Source: Arthrobacter sp. FB24
GTDB taxonomy: Bacteria > Actinomycetota > Actinomycetes > Actinomycetales > Micrococcaceae
Length of the DNA: 64,000 bases
Direction of reading: 5' to 3'
Assembly: GCF_000196235.1 (NCBI RefSeq)
Contig: NC_008541.1
Location: forward strand, 3,162,001-3,226,000
Part shown: one piece after another, positions 36,071 through 45,018 of the stretch
Position numbering within the stretch: position 1 is the stretch's first letter
Layout of the letters: each line of letters opens with the position of its first letter
The notes under the pieces: generated by a model
The model's input: the letters and a program-made list of their open reading frames with translations, nothing else
Told to the model about the DNA's origin: nothing
Database searches by the model: none
Made by a program: the position numbers and the translations under genes

Positions 36071-37255
36071 TCAGCTGCGCTTCCGTTTACCCCGTTTTCC
36101 CTCGCCGCCGGCGCGGTCTGCGCCCTTTTCGTGCCCGTAGCGCTCGGCCGCCCGTTGGCTCTTGCCGGCAACTACCACCTTCTGGTGCCATTCCCGCTGG
36201 TACGCCCGCCGGGCTGCCGCGTCGTGCCGGCGGTTGAGCGCCGCCAGTTCGCGTTGGAGTTTGAGGTAGCTCTCCCATCGGCGGATCTCCAGCGTCCCGT
36301 CGGCGAGCGCTGCCTGGACAGCACAGCCGGGCTCCCGATCATGAGCGCAGTCGGCGAAGCGGCACCGGCCGAACAGCTCCTCGAGGTCACCGAACATCTC
36401 CCCCATTCCGTCGTCGGCGTCGAAAAGCGCGAAGCCGCGCACGCCGGGGGTGTCCATGAGCACAGCTCCCCCGGGCAGCGGCACAAGTTCGCGGGAGGTG
36501 GTGGTGTGCCTGCCTTTGCCGTCGCCGGACCGGACGGGCCCAACGTCCTGCGCGTGGTGCCCGGCGAGGGCGTTGATCAGCGTGGACTTCCCGGCGCCGG
36601 AGGGCCCCAGGAGAACCAGCGTCCCGCCGGCGGGCACGTGTCCGAGCAGTTCGTCGAGGCCGTCGCCCTGTTCCGCCGAGGTGGTGACCACAGCTACGCC
36701 GGCGGCCTGCAGGATGACCTTTCCGACGACGTCGTCCGCGATGTCGGCAAGGTCCGCTTTGGTGACAATCACCAGCGGGGTGGCCCCCGAGTCCCAGGCC
36801 GCCACCAGCGTCCGCTCCAGCCGGTTGTGGGTGAGCGGCCGGTCCACCGGGACCACGACTCCCACCACATCGACGTTGGCGCCCAGGACCTGGGCCTCCG
36901 ACGACGCTTCGAAGGCGCGCTTGCGGCTCAGCGCCGACTGACGCGGCAGCACAGCGATGACGGCCGGCTCCCCCGCCGTGTTGGAGCCGAGCCACACCCA
37001 GTCGCCGGTGGCAGGGATCTCGCCGTGGGCCGGGTAGGGCAGGTGCAGGAGCTCCGCAGCCCCGGCAACAAGGACCCGGTTCCGGTCAACGCGGACCACC
37101 CGTCCGGGGCTCTCCCCGCCGGGGGCGGGATGGGCGTCGAAAAGTGCTGCCGTCCGAGCTGTGAAACCGTAATGCACGGGACCGGCCAGCGTTGAAACTG
37201 AGTGGGTGGGTGTTGAATCTTTTGCGGTCAGCAGGTGACCTGGAGTTGTTTTCAC
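36071..37255 (-). CDS. rsgA: Small ribosomal subunit biogenesis GTPase RsgA (YjeQ)
   Basis: Circularly permuted GTPase of 394 residues. An N-terminal OB-fold (about 30-120) comes first. The GTP motifs then appear in the order G4 (VTKAD), G1 (GPSGAGKST) and G3 (MDTPG), as is diagnostic for RsgA. The C-terminal zinc-binding segment CRFADCAHDREPGC is intact, and a very basic tail follows (GEGKRGKRKRS). It helps mature the 30S decoding centre. I use GTG 37255, with AGAGG seven bases upstream. A possible 24-codon leader frame lies about 60 bases upstream. Confidence 0.94.
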   Translation of the reverse strand: MKTTPGHLLTAKDSTPTHSVSTLAGPVHYGFTARTAALFDAHPAPGGESPGRVVRVDRNRVLVAGAAELLHLPYPAHGEIPATGDWVWLGSNTAGEPAVIAVLPRQSALSRKRAFEASSEAQVLGANVDVVGVVVPVDRPLTHNRLERTLVAAWDSGATPLVIVTKADLADIADDVVGKVILQAAGVAVVTTSAEQGDGLDELLGHVPAGGTLVLLGPSGAGKSTLINALAGHHAQDVGPVRSGDGKGRHTTTSRELVPLPGGAVLMDTPGVRGFALFDADDGMGEMFGDLEELFGRCRFADCAHDREPGCAVQAALADGTLEIRRWESYLKLQRELAALNRRHDAAARRAYQREWHQKVVVAGKSQRAAERYGHEKGADRAGGEGKRGKRKRS

Positions 37256-37583
37256 TAAAGAACCTCTGGTGAGGCCCCGTTGGCACGGACTCCGCTGCTT
37301 GAATCAGCTGCTGCGGGTCAGGACGTGCTTGTGTCCGGGGCAGGAATAATGACGTTGCTGGCGCTCTTGGCGCGCAGGATTAATGCAGTCATCGTCTCCA
37401 CCTCCCAGTGTCCGCGGTCATGACTCTTGATGTCATGCCGTGTGCTTCGCCGGGCGCATCTGCCGGCGGCTTTTCAAGGCTAAACCGTCCAGCCCGGCTT
37501 GGCTAGGGGTCAGGCCGTCCCGCGTTCATCTACGGTTGCCTGCCCGCCTGCCGGCAACCGGTTGTTCGGCCTAGAGTTGGTCT
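37256..37583. other. Intergenic region between rsgA and the pirin gene
   Basis: These 328 bases separate divergent rsgA and pirin genes. They contain a short minus-strand open frame with an excellent ribosome site (37318-37392, listed separately), and the promoters for both genes must lie here. I see no RNA gene. The segment 37549-37565 is a palindrome-like run, CCGGCAACCGGTTGTTCGG, close to the pirin start. Confidence 0.5.
37318..37392 (-). CDS. Possible 24-residue small protein or leader peptide
   Basis: The frame starts at ATG 37392 and is preceded by GGGAGGTGGAGACG, a strong Shine-Dalgarno at good distance. It reads MTALILRAKSAS then NVIIPAPDTSTS and ends at TGA 37318-37320. It is 62 bases upstream of rsgA on the same strand. 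The product has no known motif. It could be a real small protein, a leader that tunes rsgA translation, or chance; the ribosome site is the main support. Confidence 0.4.
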   Translation of the reverse strand: MTALILRAKSASNVIIPAPDTSTS

Positions 37584-38675
37584 GTGACGAACCTTGAAGT
37601 AAGCCCCATTGAAGAAGTGTGCCCGCCGGGACTGCCCGGAGGATCCGCCGGAAACGGTCCGTGCCTCCAGTTGTGGCCCGCACGGGAGGTTCCGCTCGGC
37701 GGAGTCCGGGCCATGAACGTCTTCCGGACGCTTCCGCAACGGGGCCTGCCCACCGTCGGCGCCTGGTGCTTCCTGGACAGCTTCGGCCCGGACCGGGTGG
37801 CCATGTCCGTGCTGCCGCACCCGCACACCGGCCTGCAGACTGTGACGTGGCCGCTGGCCGGCAACATCAGGCACCGCGATAGCGTGGGCAGCGATGTGAT
37901 CGTGCGTCCGGGAGAGCTCAACATCATGACCGCCGGCCGGGGCGTCTCGCACTCCGAGTTCGCCGTACTGCCGCACCGGCCTTCCCCCGGTGAAACGATG
38001 GGCGCCGGGCCGTCCGGCGCCGGGACCGTTGCGGCGGGAGATTCCGGCGCCGGGGCGGAACTGCCCCTTCAGCGCGGCCTCCAGTTGTGGGTCGCCCTTC
38101 CGGACGGCGAACGCCACAGGGACCCGGCCTTCGAGCAGCACCGCGATCTCCCGGAAGTCACCGGAGACGGATTCACCGCAACGGTAATGGTGGGAAATTT
38201 CGCGGGAGAGTCCTCGCCGGCCACGATGTATTCCCCGATTGTCGGCGTGGACGTCAGCTGCTCCGGACCCGTCGCCCTGCCGCTCGACCCGGAGTTCGAG
38301 CACGCGGTGCTGGTCCTTGACGGCCGCCTCACCCTCGACGGGCAGGATGTGCCACCCGGCCCACTGGGTTACCTCGGGATCGGCCGCCGCCTGCTGGAAG
38401 TCGAGGCCCTGCCCGACACGCGCTTCATCCTGCTGGGCGGGGAGCCGCTCCAGGAAGAGTTGCTGATGTGGTGGAATTTCGTGGGCAGGACCCATGATGA
38501 GGTTGCACAGGCCCGCCAGGACTGGGAGAACCAGGCAGACCTTCCGGACGCGTTAGCCGAGGGCTCCCGGTTCGGACTGGTCCGCGGTCACGGACCCGAT
38601 GCGGGGGTCGAGGCCGGGCGCATCCCGGCGCCTCCCCTGCCGGGTGTCCGGCTCCGGCCCCGCACCCGTTCGTGA
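37584..38675 (+). CDS. Pirin family protein (cupin fold)
   Basis: Protein of 363 residues starting at GTG 37584. The N-terminal cupin has the pirin features LPQRGLPTVGAWCFLDSFGP, LPHPHTGLQTVTWPL with metal-binding histidines, and NIMTAGRGVSHSE. A second cupin-like domain (about 215-300) includes FEHAVLVLDGRLTLDGQ. A Gly/Ala-rich insertion (about 135-160: GAGPSGAGTVAAGDSGAGAE) separates strands and is not typical. Bacterial pirins can act as quercetin dioxygenases or bind partner enzymes; the role here is unknown. Confidence 0.9.
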   Translation: MTNLEVSPIEEVCPPGLPGGSAGNGPCLQLWPAREVPLGGVRAMNVFRTLPQRGLPTVGAWCFLDSFGPDRVAMSVLPHPHTGLQTVTWPLAGNIRHRDSVGSDVIVRPGELNIMTAGRGVSHSEFAVLPHRPSPGETMGAGPSGAGTVAAGDSGAGAELPLQRGLQLWVALPDGERHRDPAFEQHRDLPEVTGDGFTATVMVGNFAGESSPATMYSPIVGVDVSCSGPVALPLDPEFEHAVLVLDGRLTLDGQDVPPGPLGYLGIGRRLLEVEALPDTRFILLGGEPLQEELLMWWNFVGRTHDEVAQARQDWENQADLPDALAEGSRFGLVRGHGPDAGVEAGRIPAPPLPGVRLRPRTRS

Positions 38676-38733
38676 CGCCCCCATGCACGTGACGGACCCG
38701 CCTGACGGGCGCACTGAACCCTGAGGGCAGGGG

Positions 38734-39708
38734 CTATCCCTGTTCAGCCACAAGTTGCAGGACACCGAAGACGGGATCCTGCTCCAGGACCCGCACATCC
38801 GTGACGCCATCGGCGGCCAGGCTCCGCTTAAAGGAATCCTGCAGCCTGGCCACGTTCATGCCGAGGCCGCTCCCCAGGATCACCGGGCCCCGGATGCCCA
38901 GCTTCCGCAATGCCTGGGCGGCCAGTCCGGCGAGGTCCCTGCCTGCCTGCTCGACAAGCGCCTGGCTGGCGGCGTGGCCCGCGTCCGCCGCCTCCACCAC
39001 GAGCCGGGCTCGTTGCGCCCAGTAGCGCCGGCCGGTCTCCGGTGAGTGGAAAAGCGCAATGAGCTTGTTGGGGTCGTCTATGTTGCACGACCGCAGCAGG
39101 GCAGTGGTGAGTTCGTCGGGTTCCAAGCCCTGGTTCATGCGGCGGAGGCTGTGCCGGACAGCTTCACGGCCCAGCCAGTAGCCGCTGCCTTCGTCTCCGA
39201 GCAGGTAGCCCCAGCCGCCTGCCCGCGCTTCCTCGCCCTGGTCGTTCTTTCCCCAGGCGGCAGAGCCGGTCCCCGCGATGACAGCTACCCCGGTGCTCGC
39301 CCCGCCGGCCGCCAGCAGCAGCCGGGAGTCATGGACCACTGTGATCCTGGCGCCGGGCACATGGGGCGCGATCAGAGCCGAGAGTGCGGCCGCGTCCTCG
39401 TCCGTGTCGATGCCGCCGGCCCCGGCGTAGACCTGGGACACCGCGCCTCCGCCGATCTTTGCGAACAGCTCCGCCAAGTGCAGTGCCGCTTCCTCACGGC
39501 TGACGTTCTGCACGTTCGAGCTGCCAACGCTTTCATCGGCCACGGCCTTCCCGTCCTCGAAGCGGACGCCGCGCGTTTTGGTGCCGCCGATGTCCAGGCC
39601 GATTACGGCGCCGGGGATCGTAGCGGGAGGTGCCGCGGACGTCGCGGCGGGGAGCCCGCCGGGGGAAGGAACAGAATCCGTTGCCGGCAGGTTGTCAGAA
39701 TTAGTCAC
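38734..39708 (-). CDS. BadF/BadG/BcrA ATPase-family kinase, N-acetylglucosamine kinase-like
   Basis: Protein of 324 residues with the ASKHA sugar-kinase fold. The phosphate-1 motif IGLDIGGTKTRGV follows a Pro/Ala-rich N-terminal tail of about 35 residues. Phosphate-2 VIAGTGSAAWG and the adjacent GGWGYLLGDEGSGYWLGREA are strong marks of N-acetylglucosamine kinases. The adenosine segment is GPVILGSGLGMN. It probably phosphorylates GlcNAc or a related amino sugar in cell-wall recycling; no sugar transporter or NagA/NagB genes are nearby. GTG 39708 with TAGTCT six bases upstream suggests leaderless transcription. Confidence 0.82.
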   Translation of the reverse strand: MTNSDNLPATDSVPSPGGLPAATSAAPPATIPGAVIGLDIGGTKTRGVRFEDGKAVADESVGSSNVQNVSREEAALHLAELFAKIGGGAVSQVYAGAGGIDTDEDAAALSALIAPHVPGARITVVHDSRLLLAAGGASTGVAVIAGTGSAAWGKNDQGEEARAGGWGYLLGDEGSGYWLGREAVRHSLRRMNQGLEPDELTTALLRSCNIDDPNKLIALFHSPETGRRYWAQRARLVVEAADAGHAASQALVEQAGRDLAGLAAQALRKLGIRGPVILGSGLGMNVARLQDSFKRSLAADGVTDVRVLEQDPVFGVLQLVAEQG

Positions 39709-39743
39709 GTGAACAGACTACTGAGTCACCACAAGGAGCAGGA

Positions 39744-40793
39744 ATGACGGGCACCATTTTCGGTACACGGATCATCGCCGCACCCATGGCAGGGGGAACA
39801 TCGACGCCCCGGTTTGTGCGGGCCGCGCACCGGGCAGGCGGGTTGGGCTTCCTGGCCGCGGGCTACAAAACCGTGGCTGCCATGCAGTCCGACATCAGCG
39901 AGGTGCGCTCCGCAGGGGCGCGCTTCGGCATGAACCTCTTCGTTCCCGACCGGACGCAGCTCAATTCCCCGCAAGCTGTCAGGGAACAGTTGGAGAACTA
40001 CCGGCAGAGCCTCGAGCCGGACGCCCGGCGGTACGGGGTGGCCCTTCCCGGGCTGCGCCTCGACGACGACGACGAGTGGCAGGGCAAGATCGACGCCCTG
40101 CTGGCGGATCCCGTGGAGTTTGTCAGCTTCACGTTCGGGTTCCCCGAGCAGGCCGAAGTGCGCGCGCTCCAGCGCGCCGGTTCCACGATCATTGCCACGG
40201 TCACCAGCCCGGCGGAAGCCTCGCTGGCCGTGGAGCGCGGAGCGGACATCCTTGTGGTCCAGCACGGCAGCGCCGGCGGCCACAGCGCCGCCTTCCTGGC
40301 CCGGGAAAGCACCACGGGCTCCCCCGGCCCCGCGACGACGGCGGAGCTGCTCGCCGCTGTGCGCACCGCCGTCGGCGTACCCCTCGTGGCGGCCGGCGGA
40401 ATCATGGATTCCGCCGGCCTCGACTCGGTGTTGGCCGCCGGCGCAACGGCAGCCCAGCTGGGTACGGCATTTCTGCGCAGCGACGAAAGCGGCGCCCGCC
40501 AGCTCCACAAGGACGCCCTCGCCAGCCAAAGCTTCACGGAAACACGACTGACCCGTGCGTTCACCGGCAGGCAGGCGCGTGCCCTGGTCAATTCGTTCGT
40601 CCGCGACCACGATGACGCACCGGAAGGGTACCCGGCCCTCCACCATCTCACCGCTCCGATCCGTGCAGCAGCCGCCGCGGCGGGTGATCCGGAAAGGCTG
40701 AACCTGTGGGCGGGAACCGGATGGCGGAAGGCTGGCGCCGGTCCGGTCTCGGACGTCATCAACGGGATACTTGCGGGTTCGGCCCTTTCCTGA
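39744..40793 (+). CDS. Nitronate monooxygenase family flavoprotein
   Basis: FMN-dependent TIM-barrel enzyme of 349 residues related to 2-nitropropane dioxygenase. The N-terminal APMAGGTSTPRFV, the FMN-site VVQHGSAGGHSA (His of the 'AGGH' motif present), and VAAGGIMDSAGLDSVLAAGA and AQLGTAFLRSDES fit the family. These enzymes oxidise alkyl nitronates such as propionate-3-nitronate. AAGGAG is five bases ahead of the ATG. It is divergent from the kinase gene by 35 bases and convergent with the LysR gene. Confidence 0.88.
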   Translation: MTGTIFGTRIIAAPMAGGTSTPRFVRAAHRAGGLGFLAAGYKTVAAMQSDISEVRSAGARFGMNLFVPDRTQLNSPQAVREQLENYRQSLEPDARRYGVALPGLRLDDDDEWQGKIDALLADPVEFVSFTFGFPEQAEVRALQRAGSTIIATVTSPAEASLAVERGADILVVQHGSAGGHSAAFLARESTTGSPGPATTAELLAAVRTAVGVPLVAAGGIMDSAGLDSVLAAGATAAQLGTAFLRSDESGARQLHKDALASQSFTETRLTRAFTGRQARALVNSFVRDHDDAPEGYPALHHLTAPIRAAAAAAGDPERLNLWAGTGWRKAGAGPVSDVINGILAGSALS

Positions 40794-40826
40794 ACTGATC
40801 GGCCCCTCAGAAGCGGGCGGATCAGA

Positions 40827-41810
40827 TCAGCCCCCTGAACGCGCGCGGATAAGTCCCGCCAGCAGCCCCGGCCCCTCGGTCAGGACCATTTCCCTGAACA
40901 GCCTGACCTGATCGGCCTCGGCCTCGTGGCCGCCGCGCCGTTCACGCCATGCCAGGCCGATTTCACGGAATGCCAGTCCTGATGTCAACGGCACCTCCAC
41001 CCAGCCAAGGTTGCCGGTGTGCTCAGTCACTGTCCGGCCCGGAGCCTGGCCTCCCGGAGGGAGGATGCTGACACCCAGTCCGGCAGACACCAGCCCTCGG
41101 ACGGTGTGGGAATCCTGGCTTTCGAAGGCGATGCGCGGGCGGAAACCGGCCTCGCGGAACAGTGCGTCCGTCAGTGAGCGCATGCCGTATCCGTGCCCCA
41201 TGGCCACGAACGGGTCCTGTCTGATGTCCGCAAGCCGGGCGCTCTTCCGCCTGGCCAGGCGGTGTTCATGGTGCACCACCAGCCTCAGGGGCTCCCGATA
41301 CAGGGCGGCCGAGCCGATGTTGCGGCCCGCGGGGGCGACGGGCGCCGTCAAGGCGAGATCAGCGGTTCCCGCCGCGAGTTCCGCCAGGCAGCCGTCCCGG
41401 GCTCCCTGGCTGAGGTCGAAGGCGGTCTGCGGGTGGCGGTGGTGGAACGCATTGATCAGGAGCGGCAGCGTCGCCTCGCCAAAGGTGTGCTGGAACGCCA
41501 CGGCGATCCTTCCCCGCACCACCTCGGATTCGTGCCGCACCAGGTCCAGCCCGGTCCGGAATTCGTTAAGTGCCGCATCGATGTAGGGCAGCAGCGCCTT
41601 GGCTGCCGGCGTCAGCCGCACTCCCCTGCCGTCCCGGATCAGGAGTTCAGTGCCCACCACGGCACTGGCGCGGGCGAGAGCCCGGCTGACGGTGGACTGG
41701 GGCATGCCCAGCAGTTCCGCCGTTTCCGTCACGTGCTGCGTCCGGCCAAGTTCGGACAGGACGGGAAGCAACGGCAGCAACTGAGCCAGCTGCTTGTGCT
41801 CGATATCCAT
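40827..41810 (-). CDS. LysR-type transcriptional regulator
   Basis: Protein of 327 residues. The N-terminal winged helix has LLPVLSELGRTQHVTETAEL and LGMPQSTVSRALARASAVVG (about 12-52), and a LysR substrate domain follows from about 95. It begins MDIEHKQLAQLLPLL. It is divergent from the MFS gene at 41902, with a 91-base gap that should hold both promoters and a LysR operator. The same regulator/exporter layout is seen in E. coli ynfL/ynfM, so control of the exporter is likely (inference). The ligand is unknown. Confidence 0.92.
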   Translation of the reverse strand: MDIEHKQLAQLLPLLPVLSELGRTQHVTETAELLGMPQSTVSRALARASAVVGTELLIRDGRGVRLTPAAKALLPYIDAALNEFRTGLDLVRHESEVVRGRIAVAFQHTFGEATLPLLINAFHHRHPQTAFDLSQGARDGCLAELAAGTADLALTAPVAPAGRNIGSAALYREPLRLVVHHEHRLARRKSARLADIRQDPFVAMGHGYGMRSLTDALFREAGFRPRIAFESQDSHTVRGLVSAGLGVSILPPGGQAPGRTVTEHTGNLGWVEVPLTSGLAFREIGLAWRERRGGHEAEADQVRLFREMVLTEGPGLLAGLIRARSGG

Positions 41811-41901
41811 CGCGGCCTCCCTGAGATTGATCCGTTTTCAGCATTTGTTCTATGTAAATCATGCATTGGAAGCATGCCATTCGGCGACCTACGCTGGCTT
41901 A

Positions 41902-43167
41902 GTGCACATGATGTCAACGCAGGACACGCCACAAACCGGACCGTGGGCAGGCCATCCGAAGGGCTCGGCCGCCTACGGAAGGCTGCTCGCGGGGCTGGCC
42001 TTCGCCGGGGTGGCGACATTCGCCCAGCTCTACTCCACCCAGGCCGTGCTGCCCATCATGGCCACGGACCTGCAGATCTCGGCGGCCGAAGCCGCGCTGA
42101 CCATCTCGCTGGCGACGGTGGGGTTGGCCGTCACGGTCATCCCGTGGTCCTTCCTGGCTGACCGGATCGGCAGGGTCCGGGCCATGACCCTGGGCATCTC
42201 GGCCGCGACCGTCCTGGGCCTGGTGGTTCCCCTGGCCGCCACGTTTCCCATGCTCCTGGGGCTCCGCTTGCTCGAGGGCATGGCGCTCGGCGGGATACCG
42301 GCGATCGCCATTGCCTACCTGAATGAGGAAGTGCACAAGGCGCACGCCGCCATGGCCGCCGGAAGCTACGTCGCGGGAACCACGCTGGGCGGCCTTGCGG
42401 GACGGCTGGTTGCGGGCCCCGTCGCGGAGCTGTGGGGATGGCGGGCGGCCACATTGGCCGTCTCCGTCCTGGCCGCCGTCGCTGCCGTCCTGTTCCTGGT
42501 CCTGGTGCCCAAGGCCCGCGGCTTCACGCCCGCACCAGCCAGCGGATTCGGCGGGGCCGCAAGGATACTGGCGGGCCACCTGCGCAGTCCCCGCCTGCTG
42601 GCCCTCTATGTGCAGGCGTTCCTGCTGATGGGCGGCTTCGTGGCCGTGTACAACTACCTCGGCTTCCGGCTGTCCGGTGATCCGTTCGGGCTGCCGGCCA
42701 CCGTGATCAGCCTTATCTTCGTGGCATACCTGTCCGGGACGGTGACCTCCAGGCTGGCCGGCGCCCTCACGCTTAAGTTCGGACGCCGGACCATTCTGCT
42801 GGCCGGAATCCTGCTGATGGTCATTGGCCTGGCGCTGACATTGACGCAACTGCTGATCCTGATCCTGGCCGGCCTTGTGGTCTTCACCGGAGGATTCTTT
42901 GCGGCGCACAGCATCGGGGCGGGCTGGACCGGAGGGATCGCCACCACCGGCCGGGCTCAGGCCGCCTCGCTGTACAACCTTGCCTACTACCTTGGCTCCA
43001 GTGCAATCGGGTGGGCGGGCGGCCTGGTCTTCCAGTCCTTCGGCTGGACGGCGCTCGCCCTGACGGTCATCGGGCTGGGATGCACGACGGCTGTGATCAC
43101 CGCCGTCGTGCATCCTGCGTCAGGCCCCGGTCAGCCGGCCTCCGGGCAGGGGAATCCGGCCGGCTAG
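41902..43167 (+). CDS. MFS exporter, YnfM-like
   Basis: Transporter of about 421 residues with 12 predicted helices. I use GTG 41902 (VHMMSTQDT), but ATG 41908 or 41911 is possible; no strong ribosome site precedes any of them. The MFS loop motif between helices 2 and 3 is FLADRIGRVRAM. The protein opens with LYSTQAVLPIMATDLQISAA, as in the YnfM/YgaY group of drug/metabolite exporters. It is divergent from a LysR gene that probably controls it. Its last bases overlap the convergent trans-sulfuration gene by four. Confidence 0.9.
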   Translation: MHMMSTQDTPQTGPWAGHPKGSAAYGRLLAGLAFAGVATFAQLYSTQAVLPIMATDLQISAAEAALTISLATVGLAVTVIPWSFLADRIGRVRAMTLGISAATVLGLVVPLAATFPMLLGLRLLEGMALGGIPAIAIAYLNEEVHKAHAAMAAGSYVAGTTLGGLAGRLVAGPVAELWGWRAATLAVSVLAAVAAVLFLVLVPKARGFTPAPASGFGGAARILAGHLRSPRLLALYVQAFLLMGGFVAVYNYLGFRLSGDPFGLPATVISLIFVAYLSGTVTSRLAGALTLKFGRRTILLAGILLMVIGLALTLTQLLILILAGLVVFTGGFFAAHSIGAGWTGGIATTGRAQAASLYNLAYYLGSSAIGWAGGLVFQSFGWTALALTVIGLGCTTAVITAVVHPASGPGQPASGQGNPAG

Positions 43168-44327
43168 CGCGTTCCTTCGACTGCCTGCAGAAGGTCCGCC
43201 ACAATGTCCGTGACGTCCTCCAGCCCCACGGACAATCGAAGCAGGCTCGCACGCGGCCTGGCCCCGGCGGCAACGGGCCGGTGGGTCAGTCCGGCCGGGT
43301 GCTGAATGAGGGTATCGATGCCGCCCAGGGACACGGCGTGGGTGATCATCCGGACCGCCGCCGGCACCCGTTCGGCGTGCTCGGCGCTGGCCAGTTCAAA
43401 CGCGAGCAGCGAGCCGGGGCCGGACATCTGCGTCCCCACCAGACCCAGCGGGTCGCACTCCGGAAGCCCCGGGTAGTGGACGGCTTTCACGAGCCCGTGT
43501 CCGGCCAGGGCAGCAGCAACCTTGTGGGCGGTTGCCTGCTGCGCCCGGACGCGCACCGGCAAGGTGGCCAGCCCGCGGTGGAGCAGATAGGCCGGCCAGG
43601 GAGTCAGGATTCCGCCTGTCACGGCACGGACCTGGCGGAGCCTGGTGGTCCACTCCACCGGAGCCGCAACCACACCGCCCATCGCATCCCCGTGGCCGCC
43701 GAGGAATTTGGTGGCGCTGTGCAACACGAGCGTGGCCCCGTGAGCGAGGGGCTGTTGGAGCACCGGGCTTGCGAAGGTGTTGTCCACCAGGAGCGGGACG
43801 CCGTCAGCGTCACGGGCGAGCTGCGCAATGTCCACAAGCTCCAGGCTGGGGTTGGCGGGCGTCTCCACAATCACCAGTCCCGTGTCCGGACGCAGGGCAT
43901 CGCGAACACCGTCCGCCGTCGTGAACGTCACTTCGGTGCCCAGGACGCCCGAGGCGAGGATGTGGTCACTCCCGCCATACAACGGGCGGACTGCCACCAC
44001 GTGCTTCCTGCCGGCAGCCACAGTCGCGAGCAGGACAGCCGAAAGGGCCGCCATCCCGGTGGCGAAGGCCACCGCCTCGGGCGCACCCTCCAGGACGGCC
44101 ACGCCCTCCTCGAAGCGGGCCACCGTGGGATTCCACAAACGCTGGTAGACGGTGCTCTGGCCTTCCAGGGGCATCCCGCCGGTGGCCATTTGTTCATAGG
44201 CCAGGCCGCCGTCGTGGACCGACGGAAGCGGCGCAGTGGTGGAGAGGTCAATCGGCACGGCATGCACGCCTTGTTCGGTGAGGCCGGCCCGGCCTGCATG
44301 GACAGCCAGTGAATCGGGAGAAAGCAC
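43164..44327 (-). CDS. PLP-dependent trans-sulfuration enzyme (cystathionine gamma-synthase/methionine gamma-lyase family)
   Basis: Protein of 387 residues. The start is GTG 44327, because AAAGGAG lies a few bases upstream; an earlier in-frame ATG at 44375 has no such site. Family features are AVPIDLSTTAPLP, AFATGMAALSAVLLA, VRPLYGGSDHIL, VDNTFASPVLQQPLA, and the PLP lysine in LHSATKFLGGHGD. It uses or makes cystathionine, methionine or a related thioether. The divergent Lrp gene at 44460 suggests amino-acid-responsive control. Which of the trans-sulfuration reactions it performs cannot be told by eye. Confidence 0.88.
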   Translation of the reverse strand: MLSPDSLAVHAGRAGLTEQGVHAVPIDLSTTAPLPSVHDGGLAYEQMATGGMPLEGQSTVYQRLWNPTVARFEEGVAVLEGAPEAVAFATGMAALSAVLLATVAAGRKHVVAVRPLYGGSDHILASGVLGTEVTFTTADGVRDALRPDTGLVIVETPANPSLELVDIAQLARDADGVPLLVDNTFASPVLQQPLAHGATLVLHSATKFLGGHGDAMGGVVAAPVEWTTRLRQVRAVTGGILTPWPAYLLHRGLATLPVRVRAQQATAHKVAAALAGHGLVKAVHYPGLPECDPLGLVGTQMSGPGSLLAFELASAEHAERVPAAVRMITHAVSLGGIDTLIQHPAGLTHRPVAAGARPRASLLRLSVGLEDVTDIVADLLQAVEGTR

Positions 44328-44339
44328 GAGACTCCTTTG

Positions 44340-44380
44340 AATTATTCGCCATTGAATCCGGCAAGTCTCTGGCAATAATT
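44340..44380. promoter_or_regulatory. Inverted repeat between the trans-sulfuration gene and lrp-like gene
   Basis: AATTATTCGCC (44340-44350) and GGCAATAATT (44371-44380) are complementary except for one extra base. They lie just upstream of the trans-sulfuration gene's ribosome site, inside a divergent gap of 132 bases. A/T-rich imperfect palindromes are the usual targets of Lrp/AsnC proteins, so it is a probable operator of the adjacent regulator. Confidence 0.6.
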
Positions 44381-44459
44381 CGGAGTTTCATAGGGCTTAC
44401 GAATGGAACTGCCGGAAACTGGAGTTTATGATGAACGCATAACAATATGAGGAGGCGCT

Positions 44460-44963
44460 GTGAGTAGCGGTGCGAAGAATATTCGGCTGGGCACGGGAAC
44501 CGAACCGCTGGACGCCATCGACGAGCGGTTGCTGGCGGCCCTCGTGGACGACGCCCGGATCTCAAACAAGCAGCTGGCCGAGCTCGTGGGCATTGCCCCG
44601 TCCACGGCCCTCATGCGCACGCGCGCACTGTCCGAACGCGGCATCATCCAGGGCTTCGAAGCGAAACTGAGCCTGTCCGCCATCGGACGGTCCGTCCAGG
44701 CACTCATCGCCGTCCGGCTCCGCGCCCACGACCGTGAACAAATCGACCGGTTCACGTCACGGGTGCCCCGGCTCCCGGCCGTACTGTCCACCTTCCACAC
44801 GTCCGGGTCAGTGGACTACCTGCTGCACATTGCCGTGGCCACTACCGAGGACCTTCGCGACTGGGTCCTGGACAACCTGGCGACCGATCCCGTTGTGGGC
44901 CACACCGAAACCACATTGGTGTTCGAACACATCCCCGGCAACCACGGGCCGCTGCCCGACTGA
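44460..44963 (+). CDS. Lrp/AsnC family regulator (divergent to trans-sulfuration enzyme)
   Basis: Protein of 167 residues starting at GTG 44460, with AGGAGG five bases upstream. The helix-turn-helix is LDAIDERLLAALVDDARISN followed by KQLAELVGIAPSTALMRTRA (about 18-57). The ligand-binding RAM domain follows (about 75-160; RSVQALIAVRLRAH, SGSVDYLLHIAV). Its position, divergent from the trans-sulfuration gene with an inverted repeat between, is the classic arrangement for a local amino-acid-sensing regulator. Confidence 0.92.
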   Translation: MSSGAKNIRLGTGTEPLDAIDERLLAALVDDARISNKQLAELVGIAPSTALMRTRALSERGIIQGFEAKLSLSAIGRSVQALIAVRLRAHDREQIDRFTSRVPRLPAVLSTFHTSGSVDYLLHIAVATTEDLRDWVLDNLATDPVVGHTETTLVFEHIPGNHGPLPD

Positions 44964-45018
44964 ACGCGTCGAGCGGGCAGTCCGGCCGGGTCTCATGGTC
45001 CGGCGGCGGGACTCGCCG

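Noticed and set aside
36008..37195. A 395-codon plus-strand frame opposite rsgA
   Set aside because: Antisense shadow of a complete RsgA with zinc motif; composition is typical of reverse-strand high-GC frames.
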